A DNA stretch of 64,000 nucleotides from JASHVB01 sp963780805 (GTDB lineage Bacteria > Pseudomonadota > Alphaproteobacteria > Acetobacterales > Acetobacteraceae), in NCBI GenBank assembly GCA_963780805.1, contig CAWADP010000009.1, positions 1,178,001-1,242,000 on the forward strand, written 5' to 3'. Below, one piece after another: positions 52,773 through 61,131 of this stretch. The notes under the pieces are model-generated. The model was given only the letters and a program-made list of their open reading frames with translations. It ran no database searches and was not told where the DNA came from. Made by a program: the position numbers and the translations under genes. The first letter of the stretch is position 1, and each line of letters opens with the position of its first letter.

Positions 52773-53061
52773 GGCGCGGTGGGGCGTTGCCTTTCCTCGT
52801 GGGTTACGGATAGCGCGACGGCGTTTACCACAGGCGAGGCGGCCTGTCAATATAATTAACTGTCTATGTTAGCTTCCGGGCCACGCGGTTCCGGATCCGC
52901 GTGGGGCTGGTTTGCGCCCTGGTGGGGAACCGCTTCAGGGCGGGCGGCAACGCCGTCACCGTGATCGCGCATGGGCACGCGGCCTCCTGATTTGGTGGCG
53001 GCCCTTGACAAGAGGTCCGGCGCCATTAGTTAACCATCATGTTAATTACCAAGTATGTTAA
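52773..53061. other. Divergent region, AT-rich in its second half
   Basis: Gene-free. The base composition drops in GC around 52,845-52,870 and 53,025-53,065, unlike the surroundings. The right part carries the promoter and operator of the arsR-type operon. Confidence 0.5.
53005..53061 (+). promoter_or_regulatory. Promoter and operator of the ArsR-type operon
   Basis: TTGACA at 53,005-53,010 is a perfect -35 box; TAGTTA/AGTTAA follows after 16-17 bases as -10. Overlapping it lies the dyad TTAACCATCATGTTAA (53,030-53,045; arms TTAAC/GTTAA), and another GTTAA follows at 53,057-53,061 just before the start codon. An ArsR-family repressor would bind here and shut off its own operon. Confidence 0.55.
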
Positions 53062-53406
53062 ATGGTCATGACGGATCCCCTGTCCGCGGCCCTGTCCGCG
53101 CTTGCCGATCCCACGCGGCGGGCCATCGTTGCCCGGCTCGCCGAGGGCGACGCGACGGTCAACGAAATTGCCGCCCCCTTCGGCATCAGCCTCCCTGGCA
53201 TCTCGCGGCATTTGAAGGTGCTGGAAGCCGCCGGTCTGATCTCCCGCGGGCGGCAAGCGCAGTGGCGGCCCTGCCGGCTCGAGGCCTCGGCGCTCAAGGG
53301 GATCGACGAGTGGCTCGCCCACTACCGCCGTTTCTGGGGTGAGAGTTTCGACCGGATGGAGTTGTACATCGCCGAACTGAAGAAGGAGACGAATGATGAG
53401 CGCTAG
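53062..53406 (+). CDS. ArsR-family winged-helix repressor
   Basis: 114 residues from ATG 53062 (or ATG 53068). It has SALADPTRRAIVARLAEGDATVNEIAAPFGISLPGISRHLKVLEAAGL (residues ~13-60), the winged-helix of the ArsR/SdpR group; there are no cysteine pairs for metals. Regulators of this kind normally control a neighbouring SRPBCC (AHSA1) gene. Its stop overlaps the start of the SRPBCC gene by 14 bases, so translation is coupled. Confidence 0.9.
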   Translation: MVMTDPLSAALSALADPTRRAIVARLAEGDATVNEIAAPFGISLPGISRHLKVLEAAGLISRGRQAQWRPCRLEASALKGIDEWLAHYRRFWGESFDRMELYIAELKKETNDER

Positions 53407-53863
53407 GCTTGCCGGCGACGACCTCATTATCAGGCGCAGTTTTGACGCGCCGGCTTCGTTGGTCTTCTCCCTGTGGTCCGAGCCTCGGCATATGCGCCAA
53501 TGGATGGGGCCAAGCGGCTTCGATTGCCGCGCCGCAGAGATCGATTTCCGCGTCGGTGGCGCCTATCGCGCCATGATCAAGTCCCCGGAGCATGGCGAGA
53601 ACTGGTTCGGCGGGGTCTATCGAGAAATCGAGAGGGACAGGCGCCTCGTCTTCACCTTCGCGTGGGACAATGACGGCCCGTCAGCGGGCGTCGAGATGCT
53701 GGTGACCGTTACCTTCGAAGAACGCGACGGGAAGACCATGCAAACCTTCCACCAAACCCGCTTCCTCAATGCCGAGGCTCGCGACCGCCACATGGGCGGC
53801 TGGGATTCGGCCTTCGACAAACAGCAAGCTTACGCCGATCAACTCGCAAGGGAGCTACTGTGA
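53393..53863 (+). CDS. SRPBCC/AHSA1-domain protein
   Basis: 156 residues from ATG 53393. The START-like fold is seen in LIIRRSFDAPASLVFSLWSEP, MRQWMGPSGFDC, GGAYRAMIKSPEHGENWFGGVY and TVTFEERDGKTMQTFHQTRF. Such proteins bind hydrophobic ligands or act in stress; no enzymatic residue is evident. It overlaps arsR at the 5' end and the GST gene at the 3' end (GTGATGA), forming one tightly coupled operon. Confidence 0.9.
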   Translation: MMSARLAGDDLIIRRSFDAPASLVFSLWSEPRHMRQWMGPSGFDCRAAEIDFRVGGAYRAMIKSPEHGENWFGGVYREIERDRRLVFTFAWDNDGPSAGVEMLVTVTFEERDGKTMQTFHQTRFLNAEARDRHMGGWDSAFDKQQAYADQLARELL

Positions 53864-54501
53864 TGATCACAATATCCGCCTTCAAATCGGTTCCGGTGTT
53901 CGCACGGGGCCAGGTGCGGGATCTGCGCCCGCGCTGGGCGCTGGAGGAAGCCGGGCTTCCCTATGAAACGCGCTTGCTCGGTCAGGGCGATCAGGACAAG
54001 CCCGAATACCGGGTGCTGCAGCCGTTCGGGCAAGTGCCGGTTTTCGAGGAAGACGGCTTCGCTTTATTCGAATCCGGTGCCATCGTTTTGCATATCGGTG
54101 CACGCGCCGAGGCGCTTTTGCCGAAGGATGCGAATGCGCGGGCGCGCGCGGCGCAATGGGTGATCGCGGCGCTTAATTCGATCGAACCATACGTCATGAA
54201 CGTCGCCGTGATCGATGTCTTCTACAAGAACGAGGAATGGGCGAGGCTGCGGCGGCCGGGAGCGGTGGAGTTCGCGCAACGGCGCCTTTCCGCTTTGTCC
54301 AAAGCGCTTGGCGACAAGCCTTATCTCGACGGTGAGCGCTTTACCGCAGGTGATCTGATGATGACGACGGTTCTGCGCATCATTCCGAGCTTGACTGCAA
54401 ACGACGAGCAACTCTCGGCCTATGTCGCGCGTTGCACCGGGCGGCCGGCGTTCAAGCGCGCGCTTGACGCACAGCTCGGGGATTTCGCGCTGGCGGCTTG
54501 A
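53860..54501 (+). CDS. Glutathione S-transferase family protein
   Basis: 213 residues; GTG 53860 or ATG 53863 as start, both overlapping the stop of the SRPBCC gene. The N-terminal thioredoxin-like half has RPRWALEEAGLPYETRLL, QPFGQVPVFEEDGFALFESGAIV; the helical half ends with YLDGERFTAGDLMMTTVLR. It is probably a detoxifying enzyme induced together with the SRPBCC protein. Its base composition is slightly lower in GC than its neighbours, which with the AT-rich promoter suggests that the operon was acquired. Confidence 0.9.
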   Translation: MMITISAFKSVPVFARGQVRDLRPRWALEEAGLPYETRLLGQGDQDKPEYRVLQPFGQVPVFEEDGFALFESGAIVLHIGARAEALLPKDANARARAAQWVIAALNSIEPYVMNVAVIDVFYKNEEWARLRRPGAVEFAQRRLSALSKALGDKPYLDGERFTAGDLMMTTVLRIIPSLTANDEQLSAYVARCTGRPAFKRALDAQLGDFALAA

Positions 54502-54598
54502 GCACCCTCGCCGGGCGCCAGGGCGCCGTCCAGGAACGACGCCCTGGCCCGCTTACCGCGACCCGACGACCTTGCGATGCGCCGCACCGCCTCGCCGG

Positions 54599-55069
54599 TT
54601 ACCGCACCGTCGATAAATCCGATCGCGGCGCGTCGCCGGCCGGCCCCCACGGATAGCGCGGGTCGCGCGGCAGCGGCCGTGGGTGCAGCAGGCGGGCGGT
54701 CATCACGCAGGCACCGACGCCGGCCAGCACCGCGGCGGCAAACCACCTGGTCCCGGGCTCGTACCAATGCGTCCCGACCAGGAGCAGGAACAGGACCGTT
54801 ACGATGAACCAGGCACCGCCGCTGCGCAGGCCGCGATGGCGGGCCAGCACGGCCAGGACCAGGAACACGGCATAGAGCGCGATCGCTGCCGCGCGCAGCG
54901 CATCGAAGGCGCGTTCCGCCAGCGTGTCGATCAGGTCGCCGAGGAACCACCACGCGCGGGCGATGAAGGCCTCGCAGGCGTGGATGAAGTCCTGCGGACC
55001 GATCCAGTACAGCGCCGCCATCAGCACGACGCCGCCGATCCACACCAGTGCGATTGTCTTGCGGTCCAA
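54599..55069 (-). CDS. Small membrane protein of unknown function
   Basis: 156 residues from ATG 55069. Hydrophobic segments at ~7-24 (IALVWIGGVVLMAALYWIG), ~60-80 (AAIALYAVFLVLAVLA), ~85-103 (AWFIVTVLFLLLVG) and ~108-125 (WFAAAVLAGVGACVMTA) suggest four helices with a basic, proline-rich cytoplasmic tail (LHPRPLPRDPRYPWG). No family recognised. It ends convergent with the GST gene and starts ~200 bp from the sigma factor gene. Confidence 0.6.
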   Translation of the reverse strand: MDRKTIALVWIGGVVLMAALYWIGPQDFIHACEAFIARAWWFLGDLIDTLAERAFDALRAAAIALYAVFLVLAVLARHRGLRSGGAWFIVTVLFLLLVGTHWYEPGTRWFAAAVLAGVGACVMTARLLHPRPLPRDPRYPWGPAGDAPRSDLSTVR

Positions 55070-55197
55070 GTTGCCTCCGAGGCAGTGCCGTGGCAGGCGC
55101 CAATGTGGGGCGGCTGGTGGCTTGCGTCACCCCCGCAGCGGGCGGCGCCGGCGTGGTGCCCGGTGGCCGGGCACGGCACTTGCGACAACCGGGCGCG

Positions 55198-55269
55198 GAC
55201 TTCCCAGGCGTCGCGGACTTCCCAGGTGTCGCGGACCTCCCAGGCGTCGCGGACCTCCCAGGCGTCGCG
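55198..55269. repeat. 18-bp tandem repeat, 4 copies, right after the sigma factor stop
   Basis: Four adjacent copies of GACCTCCCAGGCGTCGCG (two with GACTT, one with GGTGTC) ending two bases before the stop codon (plus-strand TCA at 55,271) of the sigma factor gene. Confidence 0.92.
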
Positions 55270-55270
55270 G

Positions 55271-56602
55271 TCAGCCTTGCGTCAGCCTGGCTTGCCGGGC
55301 CGCCAGGAAGCGGCGCGCGGCCGGGTCGGTTTCCAGTGTCAAGGCTCGGTCATAGGCGGCATCCGCCGCGTCCCGGCGATCGAGCCGTGTCAGCAGGTCG
55401 GCGCGGGCCGCCCAATAGGGCTGATACGCGGCGAGGCTCGCATCGCCCGCCAGCCCATCCAGCACCGCCAGCCCCGCAGCCGCGCCCGCCGTCTCGGCCA
55501 ACGCCACCGCCCTGTTCACCGCCACCACCGGCGAGCCGGTCAGGGTCAGCAGACCGTCGTACAGCTCCCCGATGGCGGTCCAGTTGGTGAAGCCGGTGCG
55601 CCGCCGCGCGGCATGCGCCGACTGCACCGCCGCTTCGAGCTGGAACCGGCCGATCCGCCGCTGCGCACTGGCGCGCAGGAGCAGCGCTTCCGCCTCGTCG
55701 ATCGCGGCGGCATCCCAGCGCGCCGGGTCCTGCGCCGACAGCGGCACATAACCGCCCGCACCGTCCCGCCGCGCCACCGCCCGCGCCGATGCATGCAGCA
55801 TCAGCGCCAGCAATCCAAGCACCTCCGGTTCGTTCGGCAGCAGTTCCGCCAGCACGCGCCCGAGCCAAAGCGCCTCCTCCGCGAGCCCCTGGCGCCGCTG
55901 GTCCAGCCCGGCCGGATCGGCCCAGCCGGCGGCGAAGGCGGCGTAGATCGCCTCCAGCACCGCATCCAGCCGCGCCGGCAGGTCCTCCGGTTCGGGCAGC
56001 CGGAACGGGATGCCGGCATCGTGGATGCGGCGCTTCGCGCGCACCAGCCGCTGGCCCATGGTCGCGGACGGCACCAGGAACACCCCCGCGATGGTCGCTG
56101 CTTCCAGCCCCAATACCGTCTGCAAAATCAGCGGGCTGCGCATGGCTGGATCGATCGCTGGATGCGCGCAGGCGAACATCAGGCGCAGGCGCTGGTCGGG
56201 AATGCCGCCGCTGGCTGCCGCCTCCGTTACCGCTTCCTCCAGTGACAGCAGCAGGCGGCTGGTTGCGGTCTCGCGCGTGCGCCGGCGGCGGGCCATGTCG
56301 ATCAGCCGCCGGCGCGCCGCGGCGAGCAGCCAGGCTTCCGGTTCCAGCGGCACGCCCTGCGCCGGCCAGGTGGCGAGCGCCGAAGCGAAGGCGTCGGACA
56401 GCGCGTCCTCGGCCGCCGCCACGTCGCGGCTGCGGGCGGCGAGCCAGGCGACCAGCTTGCCATAGCTCTGCCGCGCCGCTTGCTCGGCCGCGCGATGCGC
56501 CGCGTTGCTGACATGGCCCCTGGTCACGTCGCCCCTGGCCACATCGCCCCTGGCCACATCGCCCCTGGCCACATCGCCCTTGGTCACATCGCCCTTGGTC
56601 AC
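55271..56602 (-). CDS. ECF sigma factor with C-terminal SnoaL-independent TPR-like extension (DUF6596 type)
   Basis: 443 residues from GTG 56602, which overlaps the TGA of the upstream YCII gene as GTGA. Residues 1-30 are a (GDVxR/K)n repeat. Sigma region 2 is at ~45-110 (YGKLVAWLAARSRDVAAAEDALSDAFASAL), region 4 at ~135-200 (LRLMFACAHPAI, LVPSATMGQRLVRAKRRI). The large C-terminal domain (EPEVLGLLALMLHASARA, TGFTNWTAIGELYDGLL) is that of the ECF42-type sigma factors, which always neighbour a YCII/DGPF protein. Regulation works without an anti-sigma factor. Confidence 0.88.
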   Translation of the reverse strand: MTKGDVTKGDVARGDVARGDVARGDVTRGHVSNAAHRAAEQAARQSYGKLVAWLAARSRDVAAAEDALSDAFASALATWPAQGVPLEPEAWLLAAARRRLIDMARRRRTRETATSRLLLSLEEAVTEAAASGGIPDQRLRLMFACAHPAIDPAMRSPLILQTVLGLEAATIAGVFLVPSATMGQRLVRAKRRIHDAGIPFRLPEPEDLPARLDAVLEAIYAAFAAGWADPAGLDQRRQGLAEEALWLGRVLAELLPNEPEVLGLLALMLHASARAVARRDGAGGYVPLSAQDPARWDAAAIDEAEALLLRASAQRRIGRFQLEAAVQSAHAARRRTGFTNWTAIGELYDGLLTLTGSPVVAVNRAVALAETAGAAAGLAVLDGLAGDASLAAYQPYWAARADLLTRLDRRDAADAAYDRALTLETDPAARRFLAARQARLTQG

Positions 56603-56610
56603 ATCGCCCA
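56511..56610. repeat. 15-bp tandem repeat, 6 copies, across the YCII/sigma junction
   Basis: Six copies of ACATCGCCCCTGGCC-type units (56,511-56,600) and a partial seventh. The array contains the stop of the YCII gene and codes the GDVAR repeats at the N-terminus of the sigma factor. On the minus strand the two upstream-most units both carry an in-frame TGA for YCII and a GTG for the sigma factor. Confidence 0.93.
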
Positions 56611-56946
56611 GACCGGCCGCACTTCGATGGCCCCGCGCTGCGTTCCCGGGCAACGCGCGGCCCAGGACAGAGCGGCATCCAGGTCCGGAACGTCGATCAG
56701 GTAGTAGCCGCCGAGTTGCTCCCGCGTCTCGGCGAAGGGGCCGTCCAGCGTCTGGGTCTTGCCGCCGGTGAGGCGCACGGTGGTCGCCGCCGAAGTTGGC
56801 CGCAGGCGGTTGCTGCCGCGCAGCACGTCAGCGTCCTTCAGGGCCTGGGTGTAGGCCATGAAGGCGCCGATCCATTGATCTCTCTCCGCCGGCGGCATCG
56901 TCGCGGTGTCTTGCTCGTCGCTGTAGACCAGCAGCATGTATTCCAT
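56599..56946 (-). CDS. YCII/DGPF-domain protein, partner of the sigma factor
   Basis: 115 residues from ATG 56946. MEYMLLVYSDEQDTATMPPAE starts a YCII-related dimeric barrel; TQTLDGPFAETREQLGGYYLID contains the DGPF motif that names the family. These proteins accompany ECF42-type sigma factors and may sense a small ligand or act as an unknown enzyme. The last codons VRPVWAM lie inside the 15-bp repeat array, and the TGA overlaps the sigma GTG. Confidence 0.9.
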   Translation of the reverse strand: MEYMLLVYSDEQDTATMPPAERDQWIGAFMAYTQALKDADVLRGSNRLRPTSAATTVRLTGGKTQTLDGPFAETREQLGGYYLIDVPDLDAALSWAARCPGTQRGAIEVRPVWAM

Positions 56947-57161
56947 CGTGTTGCACCTTCTTGCGGGACGGCCGACTGCCGGGCGTCCACTGGCATGACG
57001 TTCGAGACCGGACAATTTCGACAGGCCGGCGTGGGCCGGGCGTGGTCTCCTTGGCACCGGATGGTGGAACCCGGTCGGGGTGCCCGGATGGGGGTGCCGG
57101 TTGCCGCCGCCCGCCCGGGTGTGGGATCATGCCATCCATCAGCAAAGAAGGAAGCGATGCC

Positions 57162-57743
57162 ATGGCACGAGCAGCGGTAACACCGGTCGGATTGAACCAC
57201 CTCGTCCTGAATGTGCGGGACATGGAGGAATCGCACCGGTTCTGGACCGAGATCGTCGGCTTGCAGCAGGTGGGGCAGCTCCATGCCACGCCGCAGCGGC
57301 CGAACCCGCCGAACATGCGGTTCTACAGCGGGGATCATGGCGGCGGCGCGATGAACCACCACGATGTGGCGCTCGTGGAGAACAAGGCGCTGCCGGCGCC
57401 GCCCGCGGACTGGAGCATGTTCGGCATGCCCTGCGCGGTGAACCACATCGCGATCGCGCTGCCGAGCCGCGAGGCGTGGCTGGAGCACCTCGCCTACCTG
57501 CAAGAGAAGGGCGTGAAGTTCGACCGGCGCGTGGAGCATGGCATGACGCATAGCCTCTATATCCATGATCCGAACGGCTATGGCGTGGAGCTGCTGTACG
57601 AACTGCCGCGAGACGTGTGGGCAGGCGACATCGACGCGGCGCTGAACTTCGCCGTGGCGCTGCCGACCGAGGGCAAGGAGGCGCTGGAAGATCGCGCCGA
57701 GGACGTGCCGGTGTTCCGCCGCGAGGCAGCCGTCTCGGCCTGA
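57162..57743 (+). CDS. VOC-family protein, extradiol-dioxygenase-like
   Basis: 193 residues from ATG 57162; an in-frame ATG at 57129 is possible. One pair of VOC modules is visible: GLNHLVLNVRDMEESHRFW, then VNHIAIALPSREAWLEHLAYL and SLYIHDPNGYGVELLYELP. The metal ligands H (GLNH), H (VNH) and E (VELLYE) are in place, as in single-domain catechol or homoprotocatechuate dioxygenases. It could cleave a dihydroxylated ring or act on a ring-opened product. It is first in a five-gene catabolic cluster, 11 bp before the hydratase gene. Confidence 0.78.
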   Translation: MARAAVTPVGLNHLVLNVRDMEESHRFWTEIVGLQQVGQLHATPQRPNPPNMRFYSGDHGGGAMNHHDVALVENKALPAPPADWSMFGMPCAVNHIAIALPSREAWLEHLAYLQEKGVKFDRRVEHGMTHSLYIHDPNGYGVELLYELPRDVWAGDIDAALNFAVALPTEGKEALEDRAEDVPVFRREAAVSA

Positions 57744-57754
57744 GGGTGGCAGCG

Positions 57755-58558
57755 ATGTTGGACGAACGCACCATCGAGGCGCTGGCGCGCGCCTATCACG
57801 TGGCGGAGAAGGAACGCCGCCGCACGCGCGCGCCCAGCATCCTGCATCCCGGCTTCAGCGTCGAAGATGCCTATGCGGTGCAGCGCAAGTGGATCGCGAT
57901 CAAGGTGGCCGAGGGCGCGGTAGTCAAGGGCCACAAGATCGGCCTGACGTCACGGGCGATGCAGCGGCAGGCCAACATCACCGAACCGGACTACGGCGCG
58001 CTGCTGGAGGACATGTTCTATCAGGACGGATCGCGGCTTCCGATGAGCCGGTTCATCCAGCCTCGGCTGGAATGCGAGCTGGGGTTCGTCATCGGCCGGC
58101 GGCTGAAGGGGCCGAACTGCACGATCTTCGACGTGCTGAGCGCGGTGGATTACGTGACTCCGGCGGTGGAGATCGTGGACGGGCGCACGCATCGCGTCGA
58201 TCCGGAGACGAATGCCGGCCGGCAGGTGGTGGATAGCATTGCCGACAACGCCGGCAATGCCGCGTTGGTGGTGGGCGGGCGGCCGATCAAGCCGATGGAT
58301 GTCGATCTGCGCTGGGTGTCGGTGTTGTGTTATCGTAACGGCGTCATCGAGGAATCGGGCGTCGCCGCCGCGGTGCTGAACCATCCGGCGAACGGCGTGG
58401 CGTGGCTGGCGAACAAGCTGGCGCCGTTCGACATCGCGCTGGAGCCGGGGCAGTTCGTGCTGGGCGGGTCGTTCACCAGCACGGTGGAGGCTCGGTCGGG
58501 CGATCAGTTCTATATCGACTATGGGCCGCTGGGCTCGATTTCGTGCGGGTTCGCGTAG
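57755..58558 (+). CDS. hpaH: 2-oxo-hept-4-ene-1,7-dioate hydratase-like protein
   Basis: 267 residues from ATG 57755. It matches the HpaH/MhpD hydratase family: KGHKIGLTSRAMQRQANI, LEDMFYQDGS, QPRLECELGFVIGRRLKG (with the Glu-Glu metal site), TPAVEIVDGRTH and a C-terminal VEARSGDQFYIDYG. In 4-hydroxyphenylacetate breakdown this enzyme hydrates the ring-cleavage product before aldol cleavage. Its position between a VOC dioxygenase and an HpaB-like oxygenase supports a meta-cleavage route; exact substrate inferred only. Confidence 0.88.
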   Translation: MLDERTIEALARAYHVAEKERRRTRAPSILHPGFSVEDAYAVQRKWIAIKVAEGAVVKGHKIGLTSRAMQRQANITEPDYGALLEDMFYQDGSRLPMSRFIQPRLECELGFVIGRRLKGPNCTIFDVLSAVDYVTPAVEIVDGRTHRVDPETNAGRQVVDSIADNAGNAALVVGGRPIKPMDVDLRWVSVLCYRNGVIEESGVAAAVLNHPANGVAWLANKLAPFDIALEPGQFVLGGSFTSTVEARSGDQFYIDYGPLGSISCGFA

Positions 58559-58587
58559 CGAGGGCAGGGGGCGAGAGACAAAAAAAC

Positions 58588-58740
58588 AACCTCTCCCCTT
58601 GTGGGAGAGGTCTAGACGCGTAGCGTCGAGGGAGAGGGGGCGATCGGGAGGCAATCCCGGCCAGTCCTCCCGATCCTCACCCGCGTCGCTACGCTCCGCG
58701 AGCTCTCCCGCGAGGGGAGAGGTGTTGTGTTCCAAGTCCA
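58588..58740. repeat. Extended inverted repeat between hydratase and CoxL-like genes
   Basis: AACCTCTCCCCTTGTGGGAG at the left and GCGAGGGGAGAGGTGTTG at the right are complementary, with internal complementary pairs (ACGCGTAGCGTCGAGG against CCGCGTCGCTACGCTC). The element fills almost all of the gap before the CoxL-like gene. Confidence 0.7.
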
Positions 58741-58755
58741 ATCCAGGGAAGACAC

Positions 58756-61131
58756 ATGAACGACGTCTTCGAGTCCTCCGCGACGATGAAATTCGGCGTT
58801 GGCCAGCCGATCCGCCGGCTGGAAGACGTGCGCTTGCTCACTGGCCGGGGGCGCTACCAGGACGACCAGACCTTCGATCGCCAGACGTGGTGCGTGTTCG
58901 TCCGTTCGCCGCACGCGCACGCACTGATTCGGTCCGTTGACACAGCGGCCGCCGCGGCCGCGCCCGGTGTAATCGCCGTCTACAGCGGCAGCGACTACGT
59001 GAACGATGGCATAGCGATGCCGAAGGCGAACATGCCGCGCAAGAAGCGTGACGGTTCGCCGATGTTCGCGCCGCAGCGGCCGGCGATGGTGGTGGACCGC
59101 GCCCGCTATGTCGGCGATACCGTGGCGATGGTCGTCGCCGAAACGCTGGCGCAGGCGAAGGACGCCGCCGAACTGGTGGTGGTGGATTACGAACCCCTGG
59201 CAGCCGTCACGGACGTTGCGATAGCGGCGGATCCGGATGCGCCGCGCATCTGGGACGACAACCCCGACAACATCAGCCACACCACCGAACGCGGCGACCG
59301 CGCCGCTACGGAAGCCGCTTTCGCCCGTGCGGCCCATGTGACCAAACGCCGCTACGTCATTACCCGGGTGCACGCGCAGTACATGGAGCCGCGCGGCTCC
59401 ATTGGCATCTACGACTCCGCCGAGGACCGCTACACCCTGTTCGCCGACGTGAACTATCCGCACCGTGTGCGCAACATGCTCGCCAACATGGTGTTCAAGG
59501 TGCCGGAGAGCCAGGTGCGCGTGGTGTGTCGCGACGTCGGCGGCGGGTTCGGTGCCAAAGGCTGGCAATATGTCGATCACCGCCTGGTGCTATGGGCGGC
59601 GCGCAAAATCGGGCGGCCTGTGAAGTGGAAATGCGAGCGCTCGGAAGTGCTGATGGCCGACGAGCATGGCCGCGACAACGTGGGCGAGATCGAGCTGGCG
59701 TTCGATGAGGCGGGGAAAATCATCGGCCTGCGGCTGCACATGCTGGCGAGCATCGGCGCCTATATTGCGTCGGACCGGCAGTTGTTGACCCCGTTCGGGC
59801 AGATCGGCACCGTGGTTGGTGTGTACGATATCCCGTCGGCCTATGTCACGATCGATGCGGTACTGTCGAACACCAGCCCCACCGCACCGTATCGCGGTGC
59901 CGGGCGGCCGGAGGCGAGTTACCTGATCGAACGCGCTATCGAGGCGGCGGCGCGCGAGCTGAACATCGACCCGATCGAATTGCGCCGGCGGAACATGATT
60001 CCCGAGGCGAAGATGCCGTACAAGACGGCGCTCGGGCCGTTCTACGACTGCGGCGAGTTCGGCAAGAATTTGGAGATCGCGCTGGAGGCGTCCGACCATG
60101 CCGGCTTTCCCGCCCGCCGCGAGGAATCGCGCGTGCGTGGCAAGCTGCGCGGCATCGGTCTGGCGAACTCGATCGAGCAAGCCGCGGGGCCGACGCCGGA
60201 ATATGCCGAGGTGCGCTTCAATCCCAGCGGCAGCGCGCTGCTGCTGATGGGCACCAAGACGCACGGCCAGGGGCACGAGACGGTGTTCAAGCAGATCCTG
60301 TGCGGCAAGCTGGGGATCGATCCGAAGGAGGTGCATTTCATCGACGGCGATACCGACCGCGTGGCGTTCGGCATGGGCTCGAACGGGTCGCGGTCGATGG
60401 TGACGGGCGGCTCGGCGCTAACGCTGGCGGCGCAGAAGGTGATCGACAAGGGCAAGAAGCTTGCGGCGCATCTGCTGGAAGTCGCCGAGGCCGATGTCGA
60501 ATTCGCAGATGCGAAGTTCAGCGTTGCGGGTACGGATCGGGTCATGACTCTGAAGCAGGTGGTGGCGGCATCGTTTCAGCCTGCCCGGCTGCCGGCGGGC
60601 ATGGAGCCGGGGATGTACGAGCATGCATCGTATGCTCCGAAGCGCGACACATTTCCCAACGGTTGCCATGTCTGTGAGGTGGAAATCGATCCGGATACCG
60701 GGATAGTCGATCTGCTTTCGTACCTGGTCGTCGATGACGTCGGCACGGTGATCAATCCGCTGACTCTGGCTGGACAGATTCACGGCGGCATCGCTCAGGG
60801 CGTCGGGCAGATCTTGATGGAGCAGGTGGTTTATGACGGGGAAAGCGGGCAGTTGGTGACGGCGAGTTTCATGGATTACTGCATGCCGCGCGCGGACGAT
60901 CTGTGCAACATTCGCATCGTCAGCAATCCGGTGCCGACCGCAGGCAATCCGCTGGGGGCGAAGGGGGCCGGGGAGGCGGGTACCGTCGGCGCGATGCCGT
61001 CGGTGATGATCGCGATCATGCACGCGCTGGAGCCGGTGGGAGTCACGGAATTGGACATGCCAGCGACCGCGGATCGCGTCTGGCGGGCCATTCAGACGGC
61101 CGGTCCACAGGGGCCGGGGTGGAGAGGGTGA
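58756..61131 (+). CDS. Molybdenum hydroxylase large subunit (CoxL/XdhB-like)
   Basis: 791 residues from ATG 58756. GQPIRRLEDVRLLTGRGRY is the typical start; GGGFGAKGWQYVDHRL, APYRGAGRPEASYLIERAI and GAKGAGEAGTVGAMPSV form the molybdopterin-cytosine-dinucleotide site, with the catalytic glutamate E740 in the last. The CO-dehydrogenase signature with the AYxCSFR loop is absent, so it is a form-II enzyme, likely hydroxylating an aromatic or N-heterocyclic ring. The medium FAD and small 2Fe-2S subunits are not in this cluster. The gene lies within a catabolic group. Confidence 0.9.
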   Translation: MNDVFESSATMKFGVGQPIRRLEDVRLLTGRGRYQDDQTFDRQTWCVFVRSPHAHALIRSVDTAAAAAAPGVIAVYSGSDYVNDGIAMPKANMPRKKRDGSPMFAPQRPAMVVDRARYVGDTVAMVVAETLAQAKDAAELVVVDYEPLAAVTDVAIAADPDAPRIWDDNPDNISHTTERGDRAATEAAFARAAHVTKRRYVITRVHAQYMEPRGSIGIYDSAEDRYTLFADVNYPHRVRNMLANMVFKVPESQVRVVCRDVGGGFGAKGWQYVDHRLVLWAARKIGRPVKWKCERSEVLMADEHGRDNVGEIELAFDEAGKIIGLRLHMLASIGAYIASDRQLLTPFGQIGTVVGVYDIPSAYVTIDAVLSNTSPTAPYRGAGRPEASYLIERAIEAAARELNIDPIELRRRNMIPEAKMPYKTALGPFYDCGEFGKNLEIALEASDHAGFPARREESRVRGKLRGIGLANSIEQAAGPTPEYAEVRFNPSGSALLLMGTKTHGQGHETVFKQILCGKLGIDPKEVHFIDGDTDRVAFGMGSNGSRSMVTGGSALTLAAQKVIDKGKKLAAHLLEVAEADVEFADAKFSVAGTDRVMTLKQVVAASFQPARLPAGMEPGMYEHASYAPKRDTFPNGCHVCEVEIDPDTGIVDLLSYLVVDDVGTVINPLTLAGQIHGGIAQGVGQILMEQVVYDGESGQLVTASFMDYCMPRADDLCNIRIVSNPVPTAGNPLGAKGAGEAGTVGAMPSVMIAIMHALEPVGVTELDMPATADRVWRAIQTAGPQGPGWRG

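Noticed and set aside
57162..57743. Glyoxalase I
   Set aside because: The length, presence of the VELLYE end and catabolic neighbours fit a ring-cleavage-type VOC protein better, though glyoxalase activity cannot be excluded.
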